Positions 9,691 through 22,005 of a DNA stretch of 64,000 nucleotides are shown here, one piece after another (position 1 is the first letter of the stretch; each line of letters opens with the position of its first letter). The notes under the pieces are model-generated. The model was not told the origin of the DNA, did no database searches, and worked only from the letters and a program-made list of their open reading frames with translations. The position numbers and the translations under genes are program-made. Source of the DNA: Cryptomeria japonica (taxonomy: Eukaryota; Streptophyta; Pinopsida; Cupressales; Cupressaceae); assembly GCF_030272615.1 (NCBI RefSeq), contig NC_081408.1:335018793-335082792 (forward strand), written 5' to 3'.

Positions 9691-11336
9691 AGCACCTAAG
9701 AGATCAACAAACCAAATGAAGCCAATGAAGACAATGAAGAAATTAGGAGATGAGAGGATGATGAACAAGATCAATTATTCCATATTAAAGCCTATTATGG
9801 CTTTTGGCAATTCAAAATGTATCAAGTTGGATAAAATTGTCAAAGTTGCAAATTTGTCCTAAAGGACCCAAAATTTGAATGTAATAGGGTTAGATGAGTT
9901 TTGATGTTTTGAATAAATGTAATAAGGCCTAAAAGGTCCAAAAATGTCAATTAGGAGTGTCAAGTTATTGCTAAGATGAATAATGTAATATTTGAAATTC
10001 AAAATGCAATGGCTTGTTAGTAAAATGGTGGGAATTAGTTTTTAGGGAGTTTTAACCCAAACTAATCCTCAAAACCAATTGGAAATGGTTGGGGAATTTA
10101 TTAGAAGGCTATATAAACCTTTTTCAATGCCTTGTACAGACATGGGAACCTGTGTACAGACTGGAGCAGCAAAAAGGCAATAAAATTCATATTTTCAAGC
10201 AATTTTAAGGAGTTTTTGGTATCATTTTGTTCATTCTTTGATTGCAAATGTCATTGTGATTCATTGAAGGAAATATTTACATATTATTTGCCTTTATTGA
10301 ATGCTTGGTTGAGGTTTTTGTATCAAACACCATTAATTTGCTGACTGCCCTAACAATTTGTGAGGTTTTCTTTCAAGTTTTGATAGGATTAACATGAAAA
10401 TCATCATTCCATGAGTGTTTCAGGCCTAATACTCATGGAATGATCTGTTTCTAACATTTATCAATAGCTTTGACATGAACACATGCAGAAAATGAATGAT
10501 TTGTAGGTGATCACCATGAGAAGTTGCAAGATTTTATGAGGAAGTTGGTGGCTAAGGAGTAGCAGCAGGAGATCCATCCATTGGAGGTGGTATTTTTATG
10601 ATTTCTGTAGTTTTATTATGCCAATGAAAAGGTGAATCAATCATCATTTGGTCAGAGAAGTGATTGGAGTGTGGATTTTGGTAAAATCTCACTTTTTGAG
10701 GCTTGATTGGTGCTACGTTGGGGTTTGAGTATAAGGGAGAGTTTTAGATTGAAAGTAATTGCATATTTTGGAGTTTTGAACCATCTTTTAGGATTTTTGA
10801 AAGTTTGGGAGTCAGGGGGAACAAATAAAGTATACTTCCTTTGTAAAAGTTCCATTTTTGGGGTCTAAAACAGAGGTACAGTCAAAAGGCAGCGTATATA
10901 CTCCAAAGTAACCTATGCTAAGTTTCTAATATGTTAAACTAGAGCCAAATGGGTATCTGAAAAACTAATTTACTTGTTTGGTGTTTTGGAAAAAGTTGGA
11001 GTTATGATCAAAAAACCTCCAAAATAGGGCTAACGGAGGGGCAACTAGGCCTAGAAGCCTAAACTTGAGTTTTGTTGTTAAAACACACACATTTAATCAT
11101 AAAACCAGTTGAATCCTTTTATTTTCAGAATAACCAAACACCTTGATCCATTGGAGTTAGTGGGGTAAGTGTTTGATAGGTTTTGACACCTTTTAGCCTC
11201 TTGTGTGCTTGTAAGCATAGTGGGGATTGAAGTCTTCAAACCTCGTATTTTCCATATAACTATAAAAGTTTGAATCCTTGTGAAACCCCCACCACCTTCT
11301 GCATCACTTTCCCTCCTCCTTAACATACGACCCACA
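9691..11336 (+). other. LTR-like segment with TATA box in the core of DNA element 2
   Basis: Non-repetitive sequence between the CT arm and the satellite. It contains a strong TATA box (CTATATAAACC at 10109-10119) about 20 bases before CTTGTACAGACATGGGAACC, as in an LTR U3/R boundary. Boundaries, a second LTR and a primer site cannot be assigned. Short ORFs (for example 11093-11335, minus) resemble nothing I know. A solo LTR or captured promoter fragment is possible. Confidence 0.35.
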
Positions 11337-11339
11337 AGA

Positions 11340-14300
11340 ACACCAAGTGGTGTCTTAAGGGGTCATAAGACACCATATGACCCCTGACAACACCTAAGGA
11401 GTCATATGGTGCCCTAAGGGCACACCATATGATACCTTAGGACACAATAGAACCCCTAATGACACCATATGATGTCCTCAGGGGTCATATGGTGTCCTAA
11501 ATGGTCATAGGACAACATATGACCCCTTAGGATACAATATGACCCCTAATGACACCTAAGGGGTCATATGTTGTCCTAAGGGGTCATATGACACCATATG
11601 ACCCCTTAGGACATAATATGACCCTTAACGACATCTAAGGGGTCATAGGACACCATATGACCTCTTAGGACACCATACAACCCATAACAATACCATATGG
11701 TGTCCTAAGGTGTCATAGGACACCACATGACCCCTTAGGACACCATATGACCCATAACAACACCATATGGTGTCCTAAGGGGTCACAGGACACCAGATGA
11801 TCCCTATAGACACCATATGACCCATATTGACACTATATGGTGTGCTAAGGGGTCATATGGTGTACTAAGGGGTCATAGGACACCATATGACCCTTTAGAA
11901 CACAATATGACCCCTAACAACACCTAAGGGATCATATGGTGTCCTAAGGGGTCATAGGACACCATATGACCCCTTAGGAGACAATATGAACCCTAACAAC
12001 ATGTAAGGGGTTATATGGTGTCCTAAGGGGTCATAGAACACTATATGACTCCTTAGGACACCATATAACCCAGAATGACACTATATGGTATCCTAAGGGG
12101 TCACATGGTGTCCTAAGGGATCATAGGACACCATATGACCCCTTAGGACACCATACAACCCATAATGACACCATATGGTGTCTTAAGGGGTCATAGGATA
12201 CCATATGACCAATTATTACACAATATGATCCCTAACGACACCTAAGGGGTCATATGGTGTCCTATGGGGTCATAGGGCACCATATGACCCCTTAGGACAC
12301 AATACGATGCATAAAAACACCATATTATGTTGTAAGGGGTCATATGGTGTCCTAAGGGGTCATAGGATACAATATGACTCCTTAGGACACAATATGACCC
12401 CTAATAACCCCTTAGGGGGTTATATGACACCATATGACCCCTTATCACACTATACGGCCTATAATGACACCATATGGTGTCCTAAGGGGTGATATAGTGT
12501 CCCAATGGGTCATATAACACCATATGATCCCTTAGCACACCATAAGACCCATAATGACACCATATGGTGTCCTAAGGGGTAATAAGATACCATATGACCC
12601 TTTAGTACACCATACAACCCATAACAACACCATATGAGGGCTCATATGGTGTCCTACACCATATGACCCCTTAGGACATCATATGACCCATAATGACACC
12701 ATATTGTATCCTAAGGGGTCATATGGTGCCCTAAGGGGTCATCGAACACCATATGACTCATAACGGAACCATATTGTATCCTAAGGGGTCATATGGTGTC
12801 CTAAAGGGTCATAGGACACAATATGACCTCTAACGACCCCTTAGAGGGTCATAGGACACCATATGACCCCTCAAAACACTATATAGCCCATAACAACACA
12901 ATATGGTGTCCTAAGCGGTCATACAACACCATATGACCCCTTAGCACACCATACGACCCATAAAGGACACCATATGACCCATAAAGACACCATATGGTGT
13001 CCTTTGGGATCATATGGTGTCCTAAGGGGTCATAGGACACCCTATGACCCCTTAGGACACAATATGATCCTTAACAATACCTAAGGGGTCATATGGTGTC
13101 CTAGGGGTTCATGGTGACCTTGAGAATTGAGAGAGACAATAAGAAAGTAAGGAATATATATGAGAGAGTCATATGGTGTTTTATGACCCCTTAGAACACC
13201 ATATGACCCCTAACTACACCATATGGTGTCCAAAGGGGTCATATGGTTTCCTAAGGAGTCATATGATGTCCCAAGGGGTCATATGGTGTTCTATGACCCT
13301 TTAGGACACCACATGACCCCACATGACACCATATGACCCCTAATGACACCATATGGTGTCCTAAGGGGTCATATGGTGTCGTTAAAGGTTATATGGTGTC
13401 CCATGGGGTCATATGGTGTTCTATAACCCCTTAGGGCACCATATGACCCCTAACAACACCAAATGGGGGCCTAAGGGGTCAGATGGTGTCCTATAGGGTC
13501 ATATGGTGTTCTATGACCCCTTAAGACACCATATGACCCCTAACATCATCATATGGTGTCCTAAGGGGTCACATGGTGTCCTAAGGGATCATACGACACC
13601 ATATGATCCCTAACATCATCATATGGTGTCGTTAGGGGCATATGGTGTCCTAAGGGGTCATATGGTATTCTATGACCCATTAGGACACCATATGACCCCT
13701 AACAACACCATATGGTGTCGTTAAGGGTCATATGGTGTCCTAAGGGATCATAAGGTGTCCTAAGGGGTTATATGATGTTTTGTGACCCCTTAGGACACTA
13801 TCTGACCCCTTAGGACACCATATGACCTTTGAGAACACTATATGGTATCCTAAGGGGTCATATGGTGTCCTAAGGGGTCATATGGTTTTCTATGATCCCT
13901 TAGGACACCATATGACCCCTAACAACACCATATGGTGTCTTAAGGGGTCATTTGACATCATTAGGGGTCATATAGTGTCCGAAGGAGTCATATGGTGTTC
14001 TATGACCCCTTAGGACACCATATGACCCCTTAGGACACAATATGGTGTCGTGAGGGGTCATATGGTGTTGTATGGGGTCATATAGTGTCTTGAGGGCTCA
14101 TATGGCATCCCAAGGGGTCATAGAACACCATATGACCCCTTAGGACACCATATGTTGTCATTAGGGGTCATATGGTCTCCCAAGGGGTCATAGAACACCA
14201 TATGACCTCTTAGGACACTATATGGTGGTGTTAGGAATTATATGGTGTATGGGGTCATATGGTGTCCTAAGGGGTCATAGAATACCATATGACCCCTTCT

Positions 14301-15520
14301 GACACTATATGACCCCTTAGGAAATCATATGACCCCTTAGGACACCATATGGTGATGTTAGGGTTTATATGGTGTCCTAAGGGGTCATAGAATACCATAT
14401 GACCCCTTAGGACACTATATGACCCATTAGGACACCATATGACATATCCTAAGGGTTCATATGGTGTCTCAAGGGGTCATAGAACACCATATGACCCCTA
14501 AGGACACAATATGACCCCTTAGGACACCATATGGTGATTTTAGGGGTCATATGGTGTCCTAAGGGGTCATAGAACATCATATGACCCCTTAGGACATAAT
14601 ATGATCCCTAATGACACCATATGACTCCTAACGACACCATATACCCCTCAGGACACCATATGGTGGTCTTAGGGGTCATATGGTGTCCTAAGGGGTCATA
14701 GAACACCATATAATCCTTTATGACACCATATGACCCTTAGGACACCATATGACCCCTAATGACACCATATAGTGTCATATGGTGTCCTAAGGGGTCATAT
14801 GGCATCCTAATGGGTCATAGAATACCATATGACCGCTTAGGACACCATATGACCCCTAACGACACCATATGACCCCTAACAACATGATATGGTGTCTTAA
14901 GAGGTCATATTTTTTCCTGAGGGGTCATATGGTGTTCTGTGACCCCCTAGGACACCATATGACCCCTTTTAACATCCTAGTACATGATATGACCACTTGT
15001 GACACCATATGACCCCTCAAGGCACAATATGGTGTCTTTAGGGGTCATATGGTGTCCTAAGGGGTCATATGGTGTGGTTAGGGATCATATGGTGTCTTAA
15101 GGGGTCATATGGTATTCTATGACCCATTTGGGCACCATATGACCCCTTAGGACATCATATGACCCCTAACGACACCATGTGACCCCTTAGGCACCATATG
15201 ACCCCTATGACACGTCATATGATGTCCATAGGGGTTATACAACACCCAATGACCCCTTAGAACACCATATGACCCCTTAGGACACCATATGACTTGTAAC
15301 GACACCATATGTTGTCCTAAGAGGTCATATGGTTTCCTAAGGGGTCATAGAACACCATATGACCCCTTAGGACACCATATGACCCGTAGTGACACCATAT
15401 GACCCCTTAGGACACCATATGACTTGTAACGACACCATATGTTGTCCTAAGAGGTCATATGGTTTCCTAAGACAGATAGTAATGGTTTCCTAAAGGGTTA
15501 TATGGCCCACCATGCTCTTG
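11340..15520. repeat. 4.2-kb palindromic CATATG satellite array
   Basis: About 180 to 200 tightly packed copies of GGTCATATGGTGTCCTAAG or its complement CTTAGGACACCATATGACC in mixed order, linked by CCCTAACGACA or CCCATAATGACA. Many neighbouring copies are inverted and form perfect hairpins with the palindrome CATATG in each arm. A GA-rich non-satellite insert (about 13127-13168) interrupts it. Copies vary by single bases and simple tandem periodicity is weak, unlike a classic centromeric satellite. ORFs here are artefacts. Confidence 0.93.
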
Positions 15521-15539
15521 CACATACCTAGATGGGTTA

Positions 15540-17340
15540 TATAGAGATATAAGATACCTAGAGGGGGAGAGAGGTGTGAGAGGCCTAGATAGGGTGAGAG
15601 AGAGAGAGGGTTGAGATAGATGGAGGGGGCTAGAGAGAGGCTGGTAATGAGATATGGATGGAGATGTAGAGAGGTGGAGAGGGAATGAGGGAGAAACCTA
15701 GAGAGGGTTAGAGAGGGTGTGATGGAAAGTTGATGATGTAGATGATAAAGAGAGAATAAGAATTAGTAGGGAAGGGAGAGAGAGATGGGATAAGGAGGAG
15801 AGGGAGATAGAGAGGGAGAGGGGAAGAAAATAATAGAGATGCCTATAAATGGGAGGGAGGGATAAGAGGAGAGATGAAATAATAAAGAGAGAGAAGAGTA
15901 TGAGGGGATTGAGGGAGAGGTAGACACGGAGGGACTACAAGACCTAGGGAAGGAGATGATGCAGAGGTGGGGGGAAAGCGAGAACTAGATGAGAGTTCAA
16001 AAATAAATAGGGGTAAATGGGGAGGGAGATATAGGGGAAGAGAGAGGGAGAGAACTATATTGGGAAAGAGAGATGAGATACCTAGATGACAAGAGAGAGG
16101 AATGAGATAGATAGAGGGGGGGAGAGAGAGGTGAGTAATGAGACATGATGCAGAGGTAGATAGGTGGAGAAGGAAGTGGTAAACATAGAGAGGTGAGAGA
16201 GAGTTGATGACCTAGAATGTAGAGAGAGAAAATAAAAGAGGAAGAGAGAATTAAAAAGTGGGGGAGTGAGATATATATGGGGGTATGTATGGATGGGGAG
16301 GTAGAGAGGGAGAGGGGAAGAAATGAAGGGAGAGACCTAGAGAAGGGAGGGAGGGAGAATAGAAGAGATAGAAGAACAAAGAGAGGAGTAAGAGGGGATG
16401 GATGGAGAGGTAGACATGGAGAGAGTGAGATACCTATGGAAAGAGGAGATAAAGAGGTTAGGGGAGGAAGAGAAAAGGAGGGAGTTCATAAAGGGATAGG
16501 GTTAAGGAGGAGGGAGATAGAGGTAGAGAGGGACATAGAGAACTATAGAGGTGGCATATAGATAGGTGAGAGACCTAGATGGCCAAAGAGGAGTGAGATA
16601 GATAGAGGGGGATAAAGAGAGGTGGGTAATGCGACCTATATGCAGAGGTAGATAGGTGGAGAGGAAGGGAGGGAGAAACATACAGAGGGGAGATAGGTGG
16701 GATTGAGAGGTAATGAACTAGACAATGAAGATAGAGAATAAGAGAGGAAGAGAGAATATGAGAGAGTGGAAGAGGGAGATAGAGAGGGAGAGAGGAAGAA
16801 AGGAAGGTAGAGACCTGGAGAGGGGAGGGAGGGAGAATAGAAGAGATAGAAGAACAAAGAGATGAATAAGAGGAGATGGATAGAGAGGTAGACATGGAGG
16901 GACTGTGAGACCTAAAGAATGAGGAGATAGAAAGGTTTGGAGAGAGAGAGAGATAAGAGAGGGAGAGAGTTCATAAATAGATAGAGGTAAGGAGAAGGGA
17001 GAGAAAGGTGGAGAGGGGGGGAGAGAACTAGAGGGTGGACAATTAGATAAGTGAGAAACCTAGAGGGGGAGAGAAAGGTGGGTAATAATATAGGGAGGGA
17101 GAGACAGTGAGGTGAATAGTGAGGGAGGGACAACCCTAGATATGGGGAGAGAGAGGATAAAAGAGATAGGTAGTGACCAAGAAAAAGGAGTGGGAGGGGA
17201 GAGAAATAATAAGGGAGTGAGAGAGAAGAGAGAGGGAGAGAGTCAAGGATAAAGAAACGAGAGAGACAAGAGAGGGAGAGAGATAGGTCTAGAGTTTGGG
17301 GAAGATAAAGAGAGTGAGATATATATCTAAAGAATGCTAA
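15540..17340. repeat. GA-rich arm of DNA element 2 (right)
   Basis: About 1.8 kb of nearly pure purine plus strand (GAGAGAGGGAGAG, AGACCTAGAGA words), the inverted counterpart of 8801-9690 but twice as long. Some blocks recur internally, for example GGAGGGAGGGAGAATAGAAG at about 16348 and 16823, indicating segmental duplication within the arm. Confidence 0.9.
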
Positions 17341-17349
17341 TGGGATCAT

Positions 17350-17500
17350 GTTGATTATTGAAATTTGACATGTCGATTATTGAAACTTGACTAAGTCTAA
17401 AATTTTATATAATTCTCTAAACTAGAATCTACATTATAAGCCCTATAGAGCTATACTTAAATTTTATATTTCATGTATATATTCTCCTTTGGGAGTGGAT
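17350..17500 (-). repeat. AT-rich block of the right arm
   Basis: Inverted copy of 8616-8800, including TTGATTATTGAAATTTGACA and the complement of ATATATACATGAAATATAA. Confidence 0.75.
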
Positions 17501-17564
17501 TTAACATGTGTCAAGATTGAAAAATCAAAACACTCACAAAACCTTCACATTGGATAATGCAGAA

Positions 17565-17793
17565 CATTTGGCGCATGCCAAATTTGGTGCATACCAAATG
17601 CAAAAAATTGACTTTTCACAATTTGGCGAGCACCAAATTTGGTGTGCGCCAAATGTGAAAATTCAAATTTTGCATTTGGCGAGTGCCAAATTTGGCGCGT
17701 GCCAAATTTGGCGCGTGCCAAATGTGAAAATTAAAAAATTTCCATTTGACGAGTGCCAAATAGGGAGAGAATCATATTTGGCACTCGCCAAAT
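17565..17793. repeat. Four CATTTGGCG palindromic modules (right arm)
   Basis: Modules begin at about 17565, 17620, 17672 and 17741; the third has an extra half unit and the fourth a larger loop (TAGGGAGAGAATCATAT). They mirror the modules at 8437-8580. Confidence 0.85.
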
Positions 17794-17890
17794 GGTTTGC
17801 TTGGGAGAATACCAACCCTTTGGGTTGGATTTTCCTTGGGCATCCAACCTGTAGGTTTGGATGACCTTTTCATGCCAATGACGCATTTTT

Positions 17891-17944
17891 ATGAAAAAGT
17901 AAGAAGTGGCACCTTTTTGGTACCACAACTTGGTGCACTTACCC
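17891..17944 (-). repeat. Right TIR of DNA element 2
   Basis: Complement reads GGGTAAGTGCACCAAGTTGT then GGTACCAAAAAGGTGCCACTT; it is followed by the ACTT duplication at 17945-17948. Confidence 0.88.
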
Positions 17945-17948
17945 ACTT

Positions 17949-18053
17949 AGGGTAAAGGGCCCAATTTTATGATGTGGGCAGAGATGAAATATGATTTTAG
18001 ATTTTATTATGTTAATAAATTAAATGCTTAAAGGGAAATTACAATGCAAGATG
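17949..18053 (-). repeat. Inverted gypsy B LTR fragment, continued
   Basis: Resumes the inverted LTR exactly where DNA element 2 interrupted it (AGGGTAAAGGGCCCAATTTT) and ends at AATGCAAGATGC, where it joins sequence leading into a polypurine tract. Confidence 0.8.
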
Positions 18054-18061
18054 CCAAAATG

Positions 18062-18078
18062 CTAAAGTGGGGGCTAAA
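18062..18078 (+). other. Gypsy polypurine tract CTAAAGTGGGGGCTAAA
   Basis: Identical to 30391-30407 before the 3' LTR, although here it precedes what acts as the 5' LTR. It must be the leftover 3' end of a preceding element copy, which is the main evidence for a three-LTR tandem. Confidence 0.8.
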
Positions 18079-19726
18079 TGTAGTGTCATAAATTGTACAC
18101 CCTTCCTAGGGTGGTACAATTCCACACCTAGTTTAGCACCTACCTTAGTGTGTTTGCATCTTGCATTTTAATTTCCATTTAAGCATTTAATTAAATAATA
18201 TAATTAAATCTAAAGGCATATTTCATCTCTCCCCACATCATAATATTGAGCCCTTTACCCTAAGTGTGCCCCTTTTTATTCCTCCAATAAATCATTTAAT
18301 CATAAACCCTAATTATGTCCTATTTCAACCTTTAAGGCCCAATTTTGCATATCAACACACCTCAAAATCAGATGTAACTTTGGGATTCTCTATAATATCA
18401 TCATATCTAATGATCCTAAAAATTTGGTGAAAAGTTGGTCAGACCATGGTGGGAGTGCACATGGTCCTCGACTTTTTTCTCAAAATTTCGGGAGCACAAC
18501 CCTATGATATTATAATGCTTAACCCCAAAACATTTGTGGGATATTCAATCTCTAAGTCGGACTAAAGATGAAATTAAGATCTAAGGTTTCATACATAAGA
18601 GCTCTCTTTCTTCATTTGAAGGATCTAATCTAAGGAATCGAATATAGGAAAAAGCTATTTGAGCAAGAACAAGGAACCTTCTATGTAGTGAAAGAGAAGC
18701 CTATGTGGAGTCTTTAACAACATTAAACAAAATTCAACAACATTTCATAAAGCATTCATCATCAATTAGGAGCATTGAAGACATTGAAGAGTAATAGGAG
18801 ATCTAGTGGTAATATCTCTCCCTTGGGGATTGGTATGATTTCATGTTATTTTCATGTCTTTGTATGAGCTTCTTTATAACAATTTGCACATTTACATTCA
18901 TTCTTTAGATCATTTAACATATTTGGTTTGAAGCATTTTCATTGTCATTTACATTTATATTTACATTTACATTTAGGGTTTACTCTCACATGTAGGGAAG
19001 CTCTAGTTTCTTATCATTTAGGATCTTGCATACACACAAGGTTCTACCACACACATTTTCTTTACATTATTGGTTATTTTTAGAGGTGGAAATCACCAAC
19101 ATAGGGGTTTTACTAAGGGAAAACCTTATATAGCCACCGAAACCCTATCTTTTTAGTTGCAGGTGTAGAAACAAGTACCCAGAAGCAATTTTGGATATGG
19201 AAAAGGTACAAGAATAGTCTAGAAACTTAAGATTTTCCCTAATCTTCCTAGGACATGGGTGTGGCACCCTGGTCACTCCACTTTGTAGTGAAATTTGATA
19301 GGTTGCAGCTTCAGTTCATCAGATTTGCAGTCTTTCAGTTGCAGCCTCCTATTTGCAGAAATAAGACAATGGCGTGACACCCTGGTCCTGGTCAGTTTGG
19401 CTCAATTTGCAGCATCAGGTACACATCCAAAATCCTTTCCCTTTCATGCTTTTAGTATCTCAGTTTTAGATTTGCAATTTTGTTCAATTTCAAGTTCATT
19501 TGTGTTTCATTCTTTATCTCCTAGTCTAGTTGATCATTCAAACCCTAATTTTCCTCATCATTTGCAACAAGAGGAATAGAAACCCTAAGAGGTATTCCTT
19601 AGATCTCTCTTTCTCACAAGAAGTATCTAAAGTGATCTATCTCCCTAGGCTCTTTTGTATTCCCAATGTGTTGGCAAAAGTGGGATTAGGACCTAGTCAC
19701 CTGATCTAGCATTTCCCCCCAACACA
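18079..19726 (+). repeat. Gypsy B LTR (5' to the gag-protease unit)
   Basis: About 1.65 kb, TGTAGTGTCATAAATTG to CCCCAACACA, aligning along its whole length with 30408-32046. It is followed by the leader TTTTGGTGAACCTGACGTGA typical of plant gypsy elements. The ORF at 19295-19579 lies within the LTR and is not a gene. Confidence 0.88.
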
Positions 19727-19748
19727 TTTTGGTGAACCTGACGTGAAT
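19727..19748 (+). other. Gypsy B primer-binding/leader site
   Basis: TTTTGGTGAACCTGACGTGA directly after the LTR end; the same leader (TTTTGGTGAACCTAACATGA) follows the gypsy A LTR at 34364. The primer tRNA is not identified. Confidence 0.6.
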
Positions 19749-20169
19749 CCAACCTTCTTTATTTCTGATTTATATTCTCATATCTAAGTGCTTTTTTTAT
19801 TTCAAATTAAAATTTGCATTTACAAGTTTCAATTCCTTTCAAATTTTAAAAAAATTTAGAGGTTAATTTTGTTAAAACCGTAATTCTCAATTCAAAATTG
19901 AACTTGTGGATAGCTTAATTTGGATCATTAATTTCAGATCTAATTTTGGAACTCACTTCACTCATAAATTTTATTTTCTAAATAAACATTTAGAGTGTTT
20001 TCATTGGTTAAAATTGAATATTTCCTTCTATTTTGCATATGTTATCATTTGAAAGAAGAAATTTTTTGTCATACTACATTCATTTCATAAATGTGATAAT
20101 GGGTTAGCTTCCCTTGTTTCAATTTTTCCCTCTCTTAAAGAACCTCCTCCTATCTATGATAAAATTTTA

Positions 20170-21987
20170 GTGCCTAAAGGAGTTGTTACCAACCCCTTCA
20201 AAACTCTCCCATGCTCTAAGGATGAATATTTTAAGAGTGATCTTGACAATTCTCCTAAAATGTGCCCTTTCCACCTAGCTATCTTAGAAGAAGAAGATGA
20301 TATCATAAACACCTTTCTTAATGTTACTTTACCTTCCCTATATGATTCCTCTCTAAATGAAAAGGTATTGATGGACATTGACTTATCTTTTCCTAAATTC
20401 GGTCTTACCAATGGGGGCATGTTAGTATAACAAGAGGTTATGAGCACTTCTTCCAAAGATCTCCTTCCTAAGCATGAATCTTTGGAGAAAGATGTTCATT
20501 TCCCTCTTAAAGAGTACTACCCTCATGAGGTTAATTTTGTGCAAGAATATGGTATTGTCCCTACTTTTCCTATTAATGACATTTCTTCCTTTGACTTCAA
20601 AAAAATCCCCACTAGAGATGATGCATTAATGAGAAATGCTTGCTCTTATCCTAAAGTTTGTCTTACCCCTAGAGATGCCTTAGAGAAATAAGATGAAATT
20701 ATAATCAATTTCCTTAATGCTCTCTCCCCTAAAGATCCTATTGAAGACATGTTGAGGCAATAGGATGATCTAAACAAATGTAGTGATGATCTCCTTCCTA
20801 AGGATGAAGAATTAATAAACAATGTTATCCCTTCTCTCAAAATTGGCAATAAGAATAAGGACATATTTGTGCAAGGTATTCCTTTCAATGAACTCACTAT
20901 TTGGGATGAACCATTAGAAGAAGGTGTTTATTATTCTCTGCCCCATGAGAGAATCCTATCCCAAGGGGATGAAATAATGATTGATAACTCCCTTGATATC
21001 ATCTCACCTTCCTTGAATCTCTATCATTCTCCTTCTAAAAATAAGGCATCTCCCTCTCCTCAACTTGGTTCTTCTCATAATGATACCCTAGTTCAAGATA
21101 AGATTGTTGACATCTCTTTCAAATATCTCCCTCTCAGAGGTGAGACTTTAGAGAGTAATGTTGATCCTTTTTCTAGTGAGTCTAATCCCCATGTAGATCC
21201 TTTGATCATAGAGGATGATACGATCCTTCCTACTAGTACTCTTCCTTCTAAAACATCAATGCCTACTTCTAGTCTCCCTCCTAAAATTGATCTTATTCAT
21301 GATAACATTTTAGTGCAACAAGAGACTATCAACTATTCTTCCAAAAATCTTGTCTATTCTTCTTCTAAAATCCATTAGGACAACTTTGATATTCTTAAAC
21401 CATCTTCAATCAATTTGATTCATGTGAATGAAACACCTAATAAACCCCTCTTCATAGTTCAAGGTGCTTGTCCTTCTCAAATTTCTCAACGTAAGCCTAT
21501 ATTAGTGGTTCAAGGTGGTTATACTAATGATTCTTTTGGCACTCCTAAGAAACCTGTTATTACTGTGCAGGGAGGTTATCCTACTAAGAGCCCTTATGAC
21601 TATGCTAAGAAAATTACTGGAGAAAGTTATAATATGGTTCCTCATACCTACAACACAATAAACAATAGGCAACCTAGTCCTTCTCCGGTTATCCCAACTT
21701 CACTTCCTCCCTCTCAACCTACTCTTCCACAAGAACCTCGTATGTCAATCCTTAGCAAGGAGTATGATCTCATTGAACAACTTAAAGCTACCCCTACCAA
21801 GATTTCTATTTGGGTTTTGGTTCAAACTTCACTTGCTTATCATGGTATGTTACAAGATGCTTTGAAAAACTTTGATGTCCAACCCACAGTGACACCTAAT
21901 AGCATGTCTGCTTTGATTGATCCTTCAAACAAACTCAAATCTCAAATTGTGTTCATACAAGATGAGTTACCTTCTCTTGAAATCTAA
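20170..21987 (+). pseudogene. Gypsy B polyprotein, N-terminal (gag-like) part
   Basis: One frame (position 1 mod 3) runs from about 20170 to 23112, broken only by stops (near 20428, 20689, 20761, 21376, 21985, 22381) and never by a frameshift. At least one is a CAA-to-TAA change. The N-terminal half is acidic, rich in repeated LP-K-D-E and SLP-S-L phrases; I do not recognise it and no CCHC knuckle is visible. Toward the end come three LxVQGG-type repeats (VQGACPS, VQGGYTN, VQGGYPT) and then KISIWVLVQTS and DELPSLEI, positions typical of plant gypsy polyproteins just before the protease. Confidence 0.7.
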
Positions 21988-22005
21988 AATCAATATGATA
22001 CTCTT

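Larger units (their letters stand above)
7552..17944. mobile_element. DNA element 2: 10.4-kb foldback-like TIR element with satellite core
   Basis: TIRs start GGGTATGTGCACCAAGTTGT at the left and GGGTAAGTGCACCAAGTTGT (complemented) at the right. ACTT is duplicated at 7548-7551 and 17945-17948; an uninterrupted copy of the target (complement of about 6610-6680) has ACTT once, which fixes both ends. From the outside inwards, both arms carry a CCAACCC hairpin, CATTTGGCG palindromic modules, an AT-rich block, and a pyrimidine- (left) or purine-rich (right) tract, all mirror-inverted. The core is an LTR-like segment plus 4.2 kb of satellite. No transposase ORF is visible. Confidence 0.85.

Noticed and set aside
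12307-14013. Short plus ORFs with GVLRGH-type repeats
   Set aside because: Read-through of the CATATG satellite units; repeat structure is DNA-level and palindromic.
11340-15520. CRISPR-like array of short palindromic repeats
   Set aside because: Repeats are contiguous and in both orientations without unique spacers of constant length, and the context is a plant transposon.
16277-17349. R/G/E-rich plus ORF and L/S/P-rich minus ORFs
   Set aside because: Translation of the GA-rich arm; no independent coding evidence.
19295-19579. 94-codon ORF in the gypsy B LTR
   Set aside because: Lies inside the LTR, and the other LTR (31634-31849) has it only shortened and frameshifted.
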